DNA from: Ignavibacteriota bacterium
Lineage (GTDB): Bacteria; Bacteroidota; Ignavibacteria; UBA10030; BY39
Length of the DNA: 51,222 nucleotides
Assembly (NCBI GenBank): GCA_003327435.1
Contig: QOQV01000017.1
Coordinates: 1 to 51,222, forward strand
Reading direction: 5' to 3'
Under the pieces are notes generated by a model, which saw only the letters and a list, made by a program, of their open reading frames with translations, was not told the origin of the DNA and ran no database searches. Numbering within the stretch: position 1 is the first letter of the stretch; each line of letters starts with the position of its first letter. Both the position numbers and the translations under genes were made by a program. Below are positions 16,948 through 25,599 of this stretch, one piece after another.

Positions 16948-19416
16948 TTAATAAGTCGTTCGCTGTTTGGTTATCTTAACATCCTGAAGTTGTGAAGCTT
17001 TAACTCTTATTTCCAATCGGTAGTTTTTATAATATCCAATTGGTACCCAAGTAAAGTTCATAACCCAGCAATGCAAATCTCTATCTATTTGTATCATTGG
17101 TGCAGAAATTTCTTTTCTAACAAGATCATAATTACCATTAACTCTGAACTTCCAGTTTTCCGTTAAATTAAAATCAAGCGAAATTGATAAATTCGCTGAA
17201 CGGTTTTTAGCATCTGGTATAAAACTTTCAGAAAAATTCCAGTTCACAGATAATCTCCAGGGTATATTGAAATCGGGTTCTTCCTGTAAGTACACACCTT
17301 TGTACTCTTTTTGTTTTAGTGCCTGAGAGATAGTATCAATAGTAACCTGTTCTATCTTTTGCTTCCTCTCACCAGATAAAGAAGTTGATAAACTTATTGA
17401 AAAATTTTCAAGTCGGGCTAATTTACCTTCGTTAAACATAAATTTATTAATAGTTCGCTTGGTTGCCTTGTCATACTGGTAAAGATTAAAATTAGTTGAG
17501 CCATAAAAATTGAGAAATTCACCGATACCTGTTCTATAGGATATTCCAAGATTTGAAAAATTCAAACTATCAGCTGAAAAATTATAAGATAAATTCATAC
17601 CCATATTTAATAATTGTATCTTCCTTTCTTCATCACTTTCAGATTTAGGTTTTAATTTCATTTCAAAAACATTACCGACTGATAAGTTAGCTATTGACTG
17701 ACCTTTGCGAATATTTTTTCCATAAACTTGTTTTGAGTATGTGAAAGATAAATTCGGGGAAACAGTATGACGGAAAGCCGATATTCCAAGTATATCAGGT
17801 TGGATAATCCCATAAACTCTTGTCAAAGCTGATACACCTGTACTGAGATTTCCAGAAGAAGAGAATTCCTTCTGGTGCATTGTTTGAAGGGTGCTATCAA
17901 TTTCATTTTTGAAAGGTATTACATTGCTCAATTGTGAACGTTCATCTTTAAAAGAAAAATTTGGTGTAATAGTAAAATATCCAAACTTTGGTGAAATGCT
18001 TATGTCAATTCCTTGAGATAAAGCCTGTCGGTTATCCCTACGAAATGATTTTAAACTTGAAAAATATACATCACCACCAGGTGAAATGTTCTTTACATTT
18101 TCGAATGTAGCTGGAATTTTCGAACGCATATTTGAAAAATTGGCTCTGTAGCTATAGCCAATCTGTTCATACCACCTTAATTCTCCAGCAGCCTTTTTTC
18201 TTCTGAATGGAAAACTCTGACTCCTATTAAACGAGATTGCTGGTAAAACTTCATCAATTCTACCGTTTATTAGTTGCTGTGTGCGTGAGATATTGATAGT
18301 TGCGCTATTGGGTGTACCTTCCCAGTACCTGGACAATGTAGCGTTTGAAACTATGGTTTGCTGTAGAGCTTCAGATAAATAATTTGTTAGCCGATAATTG
18401 TTATCGCTTACAAATGTAAAATTAACATCTGCACGAGTCCAGGGATTTATTTCCTGACTATGACGGATGTTTAGATTATACCCTTCCTGAACATTATAAT
18501 TTGGATCACCTTTCTCAGAAGATATAAATCTTTTGTAACTACCGTTAATGCCTCCATTAAAAGAATATCTCAGAGCATAATTTATTTCTGAATTGATCAC
18601 ATAACTTCCATTTGTATACCAATCGCCATGCAATGCCAAATCATAATAATCACTCATAGCCCAGTAGTATCCAATCTTCTTTAAATATCTTCCATATGTA
18701 GCATTATCTCCATATGCTGGTGCAAAAAATCCTGACCTCCTTCCACTCTTGCTTGGAAAAACACCAAATGGAATAGCAAAGACGGGAACATCCGCAATAT
18801 AAAAATAAATTGGTTCTGCAATTATTTTATCTTTAACAATCAACTTCATTCTTGGAGATTTAAAATAAAAATGTGGATTTTCTTTATCACAGGTTGTGTA
18901 CTTCCCATCCGCAATAAAAAGAACATCCTTCTCGATTTTCTTAACATGAGAACCGTAATAAATGCCTTCATCGGATTTAGTATCTGCAAGTGTGATCTTA
19001 CCTTTCTGAGTTTTGAAATTATAAAGCAATTCTTTTCCGTGAAATTCCTCACCACCATCTATCATAATTGGTGTACCTATCAACTTTGTACCAGTTGTGT
19101 CAGAGGTATCAGCAATGCCTGTAGCTTTTAAGATTGCTGTGTTCCAATCTACTTCAATCCTTTCTGATTTTAACTCCATTAATTTGTATTTAATATTCGA
19201 CTTTCCATAGAGCAACATCTTCTTATGCGAAATGGAATATACAATTGAATCTTCAGATGAATAAAAAATTGTGGTATCAACACCTCTGGCAGTGGGTTGT
19301 GGCTGAATTTTTAAAGTATCTGTAATTTCCTGAGGCAATATTGTCTTACTTGAAAAAAGATTGGTTGAAATTATTAAGGTAAAGTAAAAGAATATTTTTA
19401 TTTTATAGAATTTCAT
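16948..19416 (-). CDS. lptD: LPS-assembly outer-membrane protein LptD (OstA-like)
   Basis: The 822-residue protein has an N-terminal signal sequence (IFFYFTLIISTNLFSS). An OstA/LptA-like beta-taco domain runs from about residue 50 to 185 (KKMLLYGKSNIKYKLMELKS). The conserved LptD junction is GKYTTCDKENPHFYFKSPRM, followed by VPVFAIPFGVFPSKSGRRSG. A long C-terminal beta-barrel region with alternating aromatic strands completes the protein. LptD forms the outer-membrane pore that inserts lipopolysaccharide in the outer leaflet, working with the lipoprotein LptE. No lptE is recognised here. Its ATG overlaps the stop of the ROK-kinase gene by 4 bp. An LPS-type outer membrane fits the FCB assignment. 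Confidence 0.9.
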   Translation of the reverse strand: MKFYKIKIFFYFTLIISTNLFSSKTILPQEITDTLKIQPQPTARGVDTTIFYSSEDSIVYSISHKKMLLYGKSNIKYKLMELKSERIEVDWNTAILKATGIADTSDTTGTKLIGTPIMIDGGEEFHGKELLYNFKTQKGKITLADTKSDEGIYYGSHVKKIEKDVLFIADGKYTTCDKENPHFYFKSPRMKLIVKDKIIAEPIYFYIADVPVFAIPFGVFPSKSGRRSGFFAPAYGDNATYGRYLKKIGYYWAMSDYYDLALHGDWYTNGSYVINSEINYALRYSFNGGINGSYKRFISSEKGDPNYNVQEGYNLNIRHSQEINPWTRADVNFTFVSDNNYRLTNYLSEALQQTIVSNATLSRYWEGTPNSATINISRTQQLINGRIDEVLPAISFNRSQSFPFRRKKAAGELRWYEQIGYSYRANFSNMRSKIPATFENVKNISPGGDVYFSSLKSFRRDNRQALSQGIDISISPKFGYFTITPNFSFKDERSQLSNVIPFKNEIDSTLQTMHQKEFSSSGNLSTGVSALTRVYGIIQPDILGISAFRHTVSPNLSFTYSKQVYGKNIRKGQSIANLSVGNVFEMKLKPKSESDEERKIQLLNMGMNLSYNFSADSLNFSNLGISYRTGIGEFLNFYGSTNFNLYQYDKATKRTINKFMFNEGKLARLENFSISLSTSLSGERKQKIEQVTIDTISQALKQKEYKGVYLQEEPDFNIPWRLSVNWNFSESFIPDAKNRSANLSISLDFNLTENWKFRVNGNYDLVRKEISAPMIQIDRDLHCWVMNFTWVPIGYYKNYRLEIRVKASQLQDVKITKQRTTY

Positions 19417-20384
19417 AGCTCCATAACCAGAGATGCTGCACCTAAAATTCCAGCGTTATTACCTAATTTTGCCTTTATAACAATTGCGTCGTTTTTAATC
19501 GATTTCAGAACACGGCTTCTCAATGATTGTTGAATCTGATTTATAACATACTCACCCGATTCTGAAATTCCGCCACCAATAATAACAACTCTCAAATCCA
19601 GTATATTAAGTATTGATGCTAATGATATGCCGAGCAAGTTAGCAGCTTCGAGGAGAATATTTTTTGCAAACTCATCACCCTGTGCAGCTGCAAGGGAAAT
19701 AATAGCAGGTTCAATCAGCTCTAATTTACCATTTACTAATTGCAAAATTTTAGAATCCTTATAAGGATTTGCTAATCTCATCAATTTCTCGCGAGTTCTC
19801 TCAGAAAGATAGCGTTGACCAATATAACTTTCGATACATCCGCGATTACCACAATTACAAACCGGTCCGTTATAATCTATTGTAGTATGACCTATTTCTC
19901 CTGCACCACCAGAAGGTCCACGAAAAATTTTTCCATCCAAAATTATCCCACCACCAACACCTGTTCCCCAAATCACGAAAAGGAAATCTTTAAAATTGAT
20001 ACCGGCTCCGTATTTTGCTTCTCCCAGAGCAGCAACATTCGCATCGTTCTCGATTAAAACAGGCAAACGAAATTCCTTGAACAATATTTCTCCAACATTT
20101 ATTTCATTCCAGTCAGAAAAATTTGGAGGATTTTTCACAACACCACCGCCAATTTCAACAATTCCAGGTGCGCCTACACCAATTCCAGAAAATTCTCCAT
20201 ATTTGTTTTCAAACATCAGTTCCTTTATTAAAAAATTCAATTGCCTTAAAACAGAGTTTGGTCCCTGCAAAGCAAGTGTTTCTACTTTTTTCTGAAATAA
20301 AATTCTTCCATCCAAAACATCAACAATACCACCTTTAATTGTAGTAGCTCCGATATCAATACCAATTGCTAACCTTTTACTCAT
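19413..20384 (-). CDS. ROK-family sugar kinase (glucokinase-like)
   Basis: The product is 323 residues from the ATG at 20384. An alternative GTG at 20390 would overlap the rarA stop. The ATG is preferred because an AGG motif lies five bases before it. The phosphate-binding motif IGIDIGATTIKGG opens the protein. IENDANVAALGEAKYGAG and WGTGVGGGI follow. The zinc-binding ROK signature GHTTIDYNGPVCNCGNRGC precedes IESY. These match bacterial ROK glucokinases and N-acetylhexosamine kinases, and the exact sugar cannot be told from sequence. It would phosphorylate a hexose with ATP at entry to glycolysis. Overlaps on both sides place it firmly in the rarA-rok-lptD operon. Confidence 0.92.
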   Translation of the reverse strand: MSKRLAIGIDIGATTIKGGIVDVLDGRILFQKKVETLALQGPNSVLRQLNFLIKELMFENKYGEFSGIGVGAPGIVEIGGGVVKNPPNFSDWNEINVGEILFKEFRLPVLIENDANVAALGEAKYGAGINFKDFLFVIWGTGVGGGIILDGKIFRGPSGGAGEIGHTTIDYNGPVCNCGNRGCIESYIGQRYLSERTREKLMRLANPYKDSKILQLVNGKLELIEPAIISLAAAQGDEFAKNILLEAANLLGISLASILNILDLRVVIIGGGISESGEYVINQIQQSLRSRVLKSIKNDAIVIKAKLGNNAGILGAASLVMEL

Positions 20385-20386
20385 AA

Positions 20387-21715
20387 TCACCTTTTCTTCT
20401 TCCAGAGTTGATTTAATCTTTCTTTCAGTGTTTTTTCTCTACCCGAATCAGTAGGTTTGTAATAAATCCTATCCTTCAAATTATCTGGTAAGTACTGTTG
20501 TTCTACAAAATTTTTATCGTAATCATGTGCATATTTATAATCTTCACCATAACCTAATTCCTTCATCAATTTTGTTGGTGCATTTCTGAGATGTACAGGA
20601 ACAGCTTCGTTGGAAAGATTTCTGACATCCTCTATTGCATCCTCAATAGCCCGATACGATGCGTTGCTTTTTGGAACCGAAGCCAGATAAGTTGCAGTTT
20701 GCGCAAGAATTATTCGACCTTCCGGCATTCCCACATAATCCACAGCGGTAAAACAACTCGTAGCAAGTGTTAGCGCATAAGGATCCGCATTTCCAATATC
20801 CTCAGAAGCAAGTATTATCATTCTACGAGCAATAAATTTCGGGTCCTCACCTGCTTCGAGCATTCGCGCCAGCCAGTACACAGCCGCATCAGGATCGCTT
20901 CCTCTTATACTTTTTATGAATGCTGAAATAATATTATAATGCTCCTCACCTGTTTTATCATACTTTACAACTTTTTTCTGGAATACAGATTCAATAAGCT
21001 TTTTGTTTAAAACTTTTTCTCCAGATTTATCCACCTTAGCAATTTTAACAGCTGTTTCAAATCCGTTTAACATTATTCGGGCATCTCCACCAGAAAGTAA
21101 AATCAAATGCTCAACAACTTCATCGGAGTATTTAATTTTTTCCTGTTTTAAATATTCATCTTTTTTAATTGCTTGATTTAGAATTTTTATTAGCTCTGCT
21201 TTAGAGAGTGGTTCAAGTGTATAAACCCTACATCTGGAAAGTAACGGCGAGATAACTTCGAAAGAAGGATTTTCGGTGGTAGCACCTATTAATGTAATGA
21301 TTCCATCTTCTACGCTATGCAGTAGAGCATCCTGCTGTGCTTTATTAAATCTGTGAATTTCATCAATGAATAATATCGTTTTTTTGTGTAGATGTTTTAT
21401 ATTCTTTTCGGCATAATCAATTACATCCCGTACTTCCTTGATGCCTGAGGCAACGGCACTTAGCTGAAAAAAATCCGCTTTAGTGTGCTGAGCTATAAGT
21501 CGTGCCAGAGTTGTCTTTCCGCTACCGGGTGGTCCCCAAAAAATTAAAGATGGAACCTGATCCGCTTCGATGAGCAATCTGAGTGGTTTCCCTTCGCCGA
21601 GAAGATGTTCCTGGCCGATAAACTCATCGAGATTATTGGGGCGTATTCTTTCGGCAAGAGGCGCATAATTTTTATTTTTCTCAGAATTATTATTTTGAGT
21701 GTTAAACAAATCCAT
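20387..21715 (-). CDS. rarA: Replication-associated recombination protein A (RarA/MgsA) AAA+ ATPase
   Basis: The 442-residue protein is the usual length. It begins with APLAERIRPNNLDEFIGQEHLLGEGKPL, then Walker A WGPPGSGKTTLARL, Walker B ILFIDEIHRFNKAQQD, sensor IGATTENPSFEV, and the C-terminal tetramerisation region (IRGSDPDAAVYWLARMLEAGEDP). RarA acts at stalled replication forks and resembles clamp-loader ATPases. The start codon lies 1 bp after the stop of the FtsB-like gene. The stop is 2 bp upstream of the preferred ROK start. Confidence 0.96.
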   Translation of the reverse strand: MDLFNTQNNNSEKNKNYAPLAERIRPNNLDEFIGQEHLLGEGKPLRLLIEADQVPSLIFWGPPGSGKTTLARLIAQHTKADFFQLSAVASGIKEVRDVIDYAEKNIKHLHKKTILFIDEIHRFNKAQQDALLHSVEDGIITLIGATTENPSFEVISPLLSRCRVYTLEPLSKAELIKILNQAIKKDEYLKQEKIKYSDEVVEHLILLSGGDARIMLNGFETAVKIAKVDKSGEKVLNKKLIESVFQKKVVKYDKTGEEHYNIISAFIKSIRGSDPDAAVYWLARMLEAGEDPKFIARRMIILASEDIGNADPYALTLATSCFTAVDYVGMPEGRIILAQTATYLASVPKSNASYRAIEDAIEDVRNLSNEAVPVHLRNAPTKLMKELGYGEDYKYAHDYDKNFVEQQYLPDNLKDRIYYKPTDSGREKTLKERLNQLWKKKR

Positions 21716-21716
21716 C

Positions 21717-22064
21717 TTACTGGTTCTTTTTCAGTTTATAAACTGTTTCACCCTCTTTAGCCATATTGTGTTTTTCTCGTGCAGCTTTTTCGATATAAAA
21801 ATTATCCGTTTCGAGTAATTTTAACTGATTTTTCAATCTTTCCTGTTCAGCCTTTGCTTGTTTAACTTTTTCCTCAAGTATTTTCCTTTCGTTTTCAAGT
21901 TGGATACGTTTCAATGGACCTTTATCGCTGATAAAGAAAAAGAAAAGCATAATAAATAATGGCAGCAAAACAAACTTAAAAAAATTATTTGAGATTAGCT
22001 TTTTGAACCAGCTTTCTGGTCGACGCCATAGCGGCTTTTCTTTTCTGTAAAATTTTTCATCCAT
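21717..22064 (-). CDS. FtsB/DivIC-family septum formation protein
   Basis: The product is 115 residues from the ATG at 22064. The longer frame from 22118 was rejected because the putative promoter lies inside it. The layout is a basic N-terminus of about 28 residues, one transmembrane segment (FVLLPLFIMLFFFFIS, about 31-46), a coiled coil (about 52-95, LENERKILEEKVKQAKAEQE) and a short C-terminal segment with AREKHNMAKEGETVY, the usual end of FtsB/DivIC proteins. These bitopic proteins link the divisome subcomplex with FtsL and FtsQ. It is the first gene of the run to hutU. The start codon is only 7 bp after the putative -10 box, so the mRNA may be leaderless. Confidence 0.85.
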   Translation of the reverse strand: MDEKFYRKEKPLWRRPESWFKKLISNNFFKFVLLPLFIMLFFFFISDKGPLKRIQLENERKILEEKVKQAKAEQERLKNQLKLLETDNFYIEKAAREKHNMAKEGETVYKLKKNQ

Positions 22065-22071
22065 TATATAA

Positions 22072-22102
22072 GAAATGTAACTGAATTTTTGAGATTTTGC
22101 AA
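22072..22102 (-). promoter_or_regulatory. Putative promoter of the FtsB-like/rarA/lptD operon
   Basis: On the minus strand, TTG (22102-22100), exactly 20 bp and TACATTTC (22079-22072) match the Bacteroidota TTTG/TAnnTTTG promoter. The ATG of the FtsB-like gene begins at 22064. Confidence 0.5.
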
Positions 22103-22152
22103 GTAAGAAATGGGACATTTTTTTAAAATTAACACTGACCTAAATTTTTCCT

Positions 22153-22184
22153 TTTGTTTAACTCCTTCAAATTCAATATATTTA
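22153..22184 (+). promoter_or_regulatory. Putative promoter of the heme operon
   Basis: TTTG (22153-22156), 20 bp and TATATTTA (22177-22184) closely match the Bacteroidota promoter pattern. The site lies 21 bp upstream of the hemE ATG, divergent from the FtsB-operon promoter. Confidence 0.55.
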
Positions 22185-22205
22185 GGAAAAATAATTTTTT
22201 GTAAT

Positions 22206-23252
22206 ATGAATATTCAAAATGATTTGTTCTTAAAAGCTGCAAAACGACTTGAATGTGAACGCACGCCTGTATGGATGATGCGTCAAGCCGGCAGATATTT
22301 GCCAGAATACAGAGCAATTCGAAAGAAATACGACTTCCTTACAATGTGCAAAACTCCAGAACTTGCCGCAGAAGTCACAATTCAACCAGTCGATATCTTA
22401 GGTGTGGATGCCGCAATAATCTTCTCAGATATTCTCGTTTTGCCAGAAGCAATGGGTATGAAATTAATTATTGAAGAAGGCAAGGGTGGTCCGCGATTCC
22501 CAAATCCAATTCGCACAACAACCGATATAAATGATCTATCCATACCAGATCCTTATGACAAATTAAAATATTTACTGGATGCAATTGCTCTCACAAAAAA
22601 GAATTTAAGCGGAAGAGTACCACTAATTGGTTTTTCTGGTTCATCCTGGACTCTTGCAACATATATGGTTGAAGGTAAAGGAAAAGAAAATTTTCACTTA
22701 ATGCGGGATCTAATAGTTGAGCAACGAAAAGATTTACATAAATTACTTGATATGCTGGCTCGTGCTATTGCAAAATATCTCAGTGCACAAATTGAAGCCG
22801 GAGCAAACGCAGTTCAAATCTTCGATACCTGGGGCGGAATTTTACCAGAAGACAAATTCGAAGAATTTTCACTCAATTACATCGAGCAAATTATTTCAGA
22901 AATCCAAAGAAAAGATGAACCAATTATTGTATTCTGTAAGGACAGCTCACATTCACTTGAAAAAATTGCTAAGACAGGCTGTGATGTGGTCGGTCTGGAT
23001 TGGACAGTAGATATTGGTGAAGCAAGAAAAACTATTGGTCATCTAACTGCTTTACAGGGTAATCTAAATCCTCATATTCTCCTTGAAAACCCGGAAGTCA
23101 TAATCGAAAACACAAAAGTTATTCTTGAAAAATACGGTAAAGGCACAGGCCATATATTCAATCTTGGTCATGGAATTTTACCAGAAACACCGGTCGAAAA
23201 TGCAAAAATTTTAATTCAAACAGTCAAAGAAGAAAGTAAAAAATACCATTAA
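22206..23252 (+). CDS. hemE: Uroporphyrinogen decarboxylase
   Basis: The product is 348 residues from the ATG at 22206, the normal size. A longer frame from 22110 would put the promoter inside the gene. The signature RTPVWMMRQAGRYLPEYR is complete, including the Arg residues that bind substrate carboxylates. IIFSDILVLPEAMG carries the essential Asp, and GFSGSSWTLATYMVEG and FNLGHGILPETP follow. The enzyme removes four acetate carboxyls from uroporphyrinogen III to give coproporphyrinogen III in the cytosol. It is the first gene of hemE-hemH-hemY, and its stop overlaps the hemH start (TAATG). Confidence 0.97.
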   Translation: MNIQNDLFLKAAKRLECERTPVWMMRQAGRYLPEYRAIRKKYDFLTMCKTPELAAEVTIQPVDILGVDAAIIFSDILVLPEAMGMKLIIEEGKGGPRFPNPIRTTTDINDLSIPDPYDKLKYLLDAIALTKKNLSGRVPLIGFSGSSWTLATYMVEGKGKENFHLMRDLIVEQRKDLHKLLDMLARAIAKYLSAQIEAGANAVQIFDTWGGILPEDKFEEFSLNYIEQIISEIQRKDEPIIVFCKDSSHSLEKIAKTGCDVVGLDWTVDIGEARKTIGHLTALQGNLNPHILLENPEVIIENTKVILEKYGKGTGHIFNLGHGILPETPVENAKILIQTVKEESKKYH

Positions 23253-24226
23253 TGAATAAAGAAAAAATTGCAGTCATATTATTTCAGTTAGGTGGTCCTG
23301 ATTCTATAAATTCAGTCGAAGAGTTCCTGTACAACCTGTTCTCAGACCCAGACATATTTGATTTTCCATTTGCATCTTTAATAAGAAAACCACTTGCTTT
23401 TTTAATTTCTTCAAGAAGAGTGCGCACTGTTCAACATCATTACATCAGCATTGGAGGTAAATCTCCAATTCTTGATATAACAAACCAACAGGCAGCTGAA
23501 CTTGAAAAAGAACTCAAAAAATCCTATGATGCTAAAGTGTTTGTTGCGATGAGGTACTTTTATCCAAAAATAGAATCTGTAGTCGAAAAATTATCCAAAA
23601 CAAATTTTGATAAACATATACTGCTTCCTCTCTATCCCCAATATTCAAAGACGACCACAGGTTCAAGTTTAAAAGAATGGGAACGACAGTGTCGCAAACA
23701 AAAGTTTTTACCAAAAAATCAAAAAATTATAAATAATTTTTATGATAACGAACTTTACATCGAAGCGATCGTAGAACAAATAAATAATACACTATCGAAA
23801 TTCAAAGTTAACCATGAAGATATAATGATCGTTTTCAGCGCACATGGTGTACCTCTCAATTTAATTGAAAATGGCGATCCATACAAAGAAGAAATCGAAA
23901 AAACTGTTAATTATGTAATTCAAAAAGGAATGTGGAAATCAGAACACATTCTCTGTTACCAGAGCAAAGTTGGTCCTTTAAAATGGTTAGAACCGTCACT
24001 GATTGATACAGTTACGAAGTTGGTCACCGAAGGAAAGAAAAATTTGCTTATTGTTCCAATTTCATTTGTAAGCGAGCATCTTGAGACATTATACGAAATA
24101 AACATTCAGGTTCGCCAATTAGCAAATGAATTAGGGGTCGAGCAATACGAGATGATGCCAGCTTTAAATACCCATCCAAAGTTTATAGAAGCATTAAAAA
24201 ATCTTGTGATTAAATCATGCCAATAG
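23252..24226 (+). CDS. hemH: Ferrochelatase
   Basis: The 324-residue protein shows the family features: VILFQLGGPDSINSVEEFLYNLFSDPDI at the N-terminus, LLPLYPQYSKTTTGSS, the active-site His198 in VFSAHGVP, and FVSEHLETLYEI with the second metal-site Glu. It inserts Fe2+ into a porphyrin. Depending on the pathway used by this organism, the substrate is protoporphyrin IX or coproporphyrin III. The start overlaps the hemE stop by one base and the end overlaps the oxidase gene by 10 bp, so expression is coupled. Confidence 0.96.
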   Translation: MNKEKIAVILFQLGGPDSINSVEEFLYNLFSDPDIFDFPFASLIRKPLAFLISSRRVRTVQHHYISIGGKSPILDITNQQAAELEKELKKSYDAKVFVAMRYFYPKIESVVEKLSKTNFDKHILLPLYPQYSKTTTGSSLKEWERQCRKQKFLPKNQKIINNFYDNELYIEAIVEQINNTLSKFKVNHEDIMIVFSAHGVPLNLIENGDPYKEEIEKTVNYVIQKGMWKSEHILCYQSKVGPLKWLEPSLIDTVTKLVTEGKKNLLIVPISFVSEHLETLYEINIQVRQLANELGVEQYEMMPALNTHPKFIEALKNLVIKSCQ

Positions 24227-25599
24227 GAAAAAAAGTTATAATAGTTGGTTCTGGAATTTCTGGTTTAACCTGCGCATATTGGTTAAGCAAACATGGTTTC
24301 GACGTAAAAATTTTAGAAAAGGAAGACATTATCGGCGGAACTATGCAGACATATAAAGAGGATGGTTGGTTAATTGAGAAGGGACCAAATAGTGCACTCG
24401 AAACCACACCACTCTTTCAAGAACTTTTTCAGGATCTGGATATTCTTAATCAACGAATTTATGCAAACAAAGAATCTGATAAACGATACATATTAAGAAA
24501 TTCTATATTACATCCAATACCGATGAGTCCACCTGCATTTTTAAAGTCAAAACTCTGGAGCACAAAGGGAAAACTCCGAATTCTAAAAGAACCATTCATC
24601 GGAAAAGCTAATAAAGAAGAAACTGTTGCAGAATTTGTAGAAAGAAGATTAGGAAAAGAAATTCTGGATTACGCAATCAATCCATTTGTAGCCGGTGTAT
24701 TTGCAGGGAATCCAGAAGAACTTTCTGTAAGATATGCTTTTCCAAAACTTTATGCACTCGAAGAAAAGTATGGCGGACTTATTAAAGGAATGATCAAAGG
24801 CAGAAAAGAACGCAAACAAAGAGCTGAAAAGGCAAAAGATAGAGCAAAGATGTTTTCTTTTATAGATGGAATGCACACGCTACCTGCAGCTATTTACAAC
24901 AAACTTAAAAATAATTTTTATCTCAATTCCTTCGTGGAGAGTATAATTCCATACAGGTCGGATAAAAATACGAGATATGTTATTAATTATTATCAAGACG
25001 GAGAAAGCAAAACTCTTGAGAGCGACATTGTTATTCTTTCAATACCTGCGTATTCTGCTGCAAAGATAATTAATCCTATTGATCCTGAAACATCAAAAAT
25101 TCTGGAGCAAATTTACTACCCACCTGTAGCAGAGATTTTTCTTGGATTCAAGAACGATGCAATTCAGAGAAATTTAGATGGCTTTGGATATTTAATACCT
25201 GCTAAGGAGGGAAGAAAGATACTTGGAACAATTTGGTCATCGACCATTTTTCCCAATCGTTCACCAGAAGGATACTCTGCTTTCACAACCTTTGTTGGTG
25301 GTTCAAGAAATCCAGATGTTGTAGAGTTAGACGATAACGAACTGCTTAAGATTACCACTTCGGAAGTTAAAAACATTATTGGCATAAGTGGACATATACA
25401 ATTTCATAAAATCATCAGGTGGGAAAGAGCAATCCCTCAATACAATTTAGGTTACGGTAAAGTTTTAGATGTAATAGAAAAATTCGAAAGAAGTTACAAA
25501 GGTATCTTTATTTGCGCAAATTACAGAGGAGGTATTTCGGTAGGCGATTGCGTGATGAGTGCAGATAGAACTGTAAAAAGAATTTTAGATTTGATTTAA
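24217..25599 (+). CDS. hemY: Protoporphyrinogen/coproporphyrinogen oxidase, HemY-type flavoprotein
   Basis: The 460-residue flavoprotein begins with the dinucleotide-binding motif VGSGISGLTCAYWLSKHGFDVKILE, then IGGTMQTYKEDGWLIEKGPNS, typical of PPOX/HemY. IRWERAIPQYNLGY and the FAD-contacting end YRGGISVGDCVMSA complete the family pattern. It oxidises a porphyrinogen to a porphyrin using O2. The gene order hemE-hemH-hemY is the same as in Bacillus, where HemY acts on coproporphyrinogen III, so either substrate is possible. Some databases call this family hemG. The stop overlaps by 4 bp the stop of the convergent Yip1-like gene, and no terminator is visible between them. Confidence 0.93.
   Translation: MPIGKKVIIVGSGISGLTCAYWLSKHGFDVKILEKEDIIGGTMQTYKEDGWLIEKGPNSALETTPLFQELFQDLDILNQRIYANKESDKRYILRNSILHPIPMSPPAFLKSKLWSTKGKLRILKEPFIGKANKEETVAEFVERRLGKEILDYAINPFVAGVFAGNPEELSVRYAFPKLYALEEKYGGLIKGMIKGRKERKQRAEKAKDRAKMFSFIDGMHTLPAAIYNKLKNNFYLNSFVESIIPYRSDKNTRYVINYYQDGESKTLESDIVILSIPAYSAAKIINPIDPETSKILEQIYYPPVAEIFLGFKNDAIQRNLDGFGYLIPAKEGRKILGTIWSSTIFPNRSPEGYSAFTTFVGGSRNPDVVELDDNELLKITTSEVKNIIGISGHIQFHKIIRWERAIPQYNLGYGKVLDVIEKFERSYKGIFICANYRGGISVGDCVMSADRTVKRILDLI

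Noticed and set aside
22110-22205. Upstream extension of hemE
   Set aside because: The extra 32 codons contain the putative promoter, and the normal N-terminus of the family starts at the ATG at 22206.
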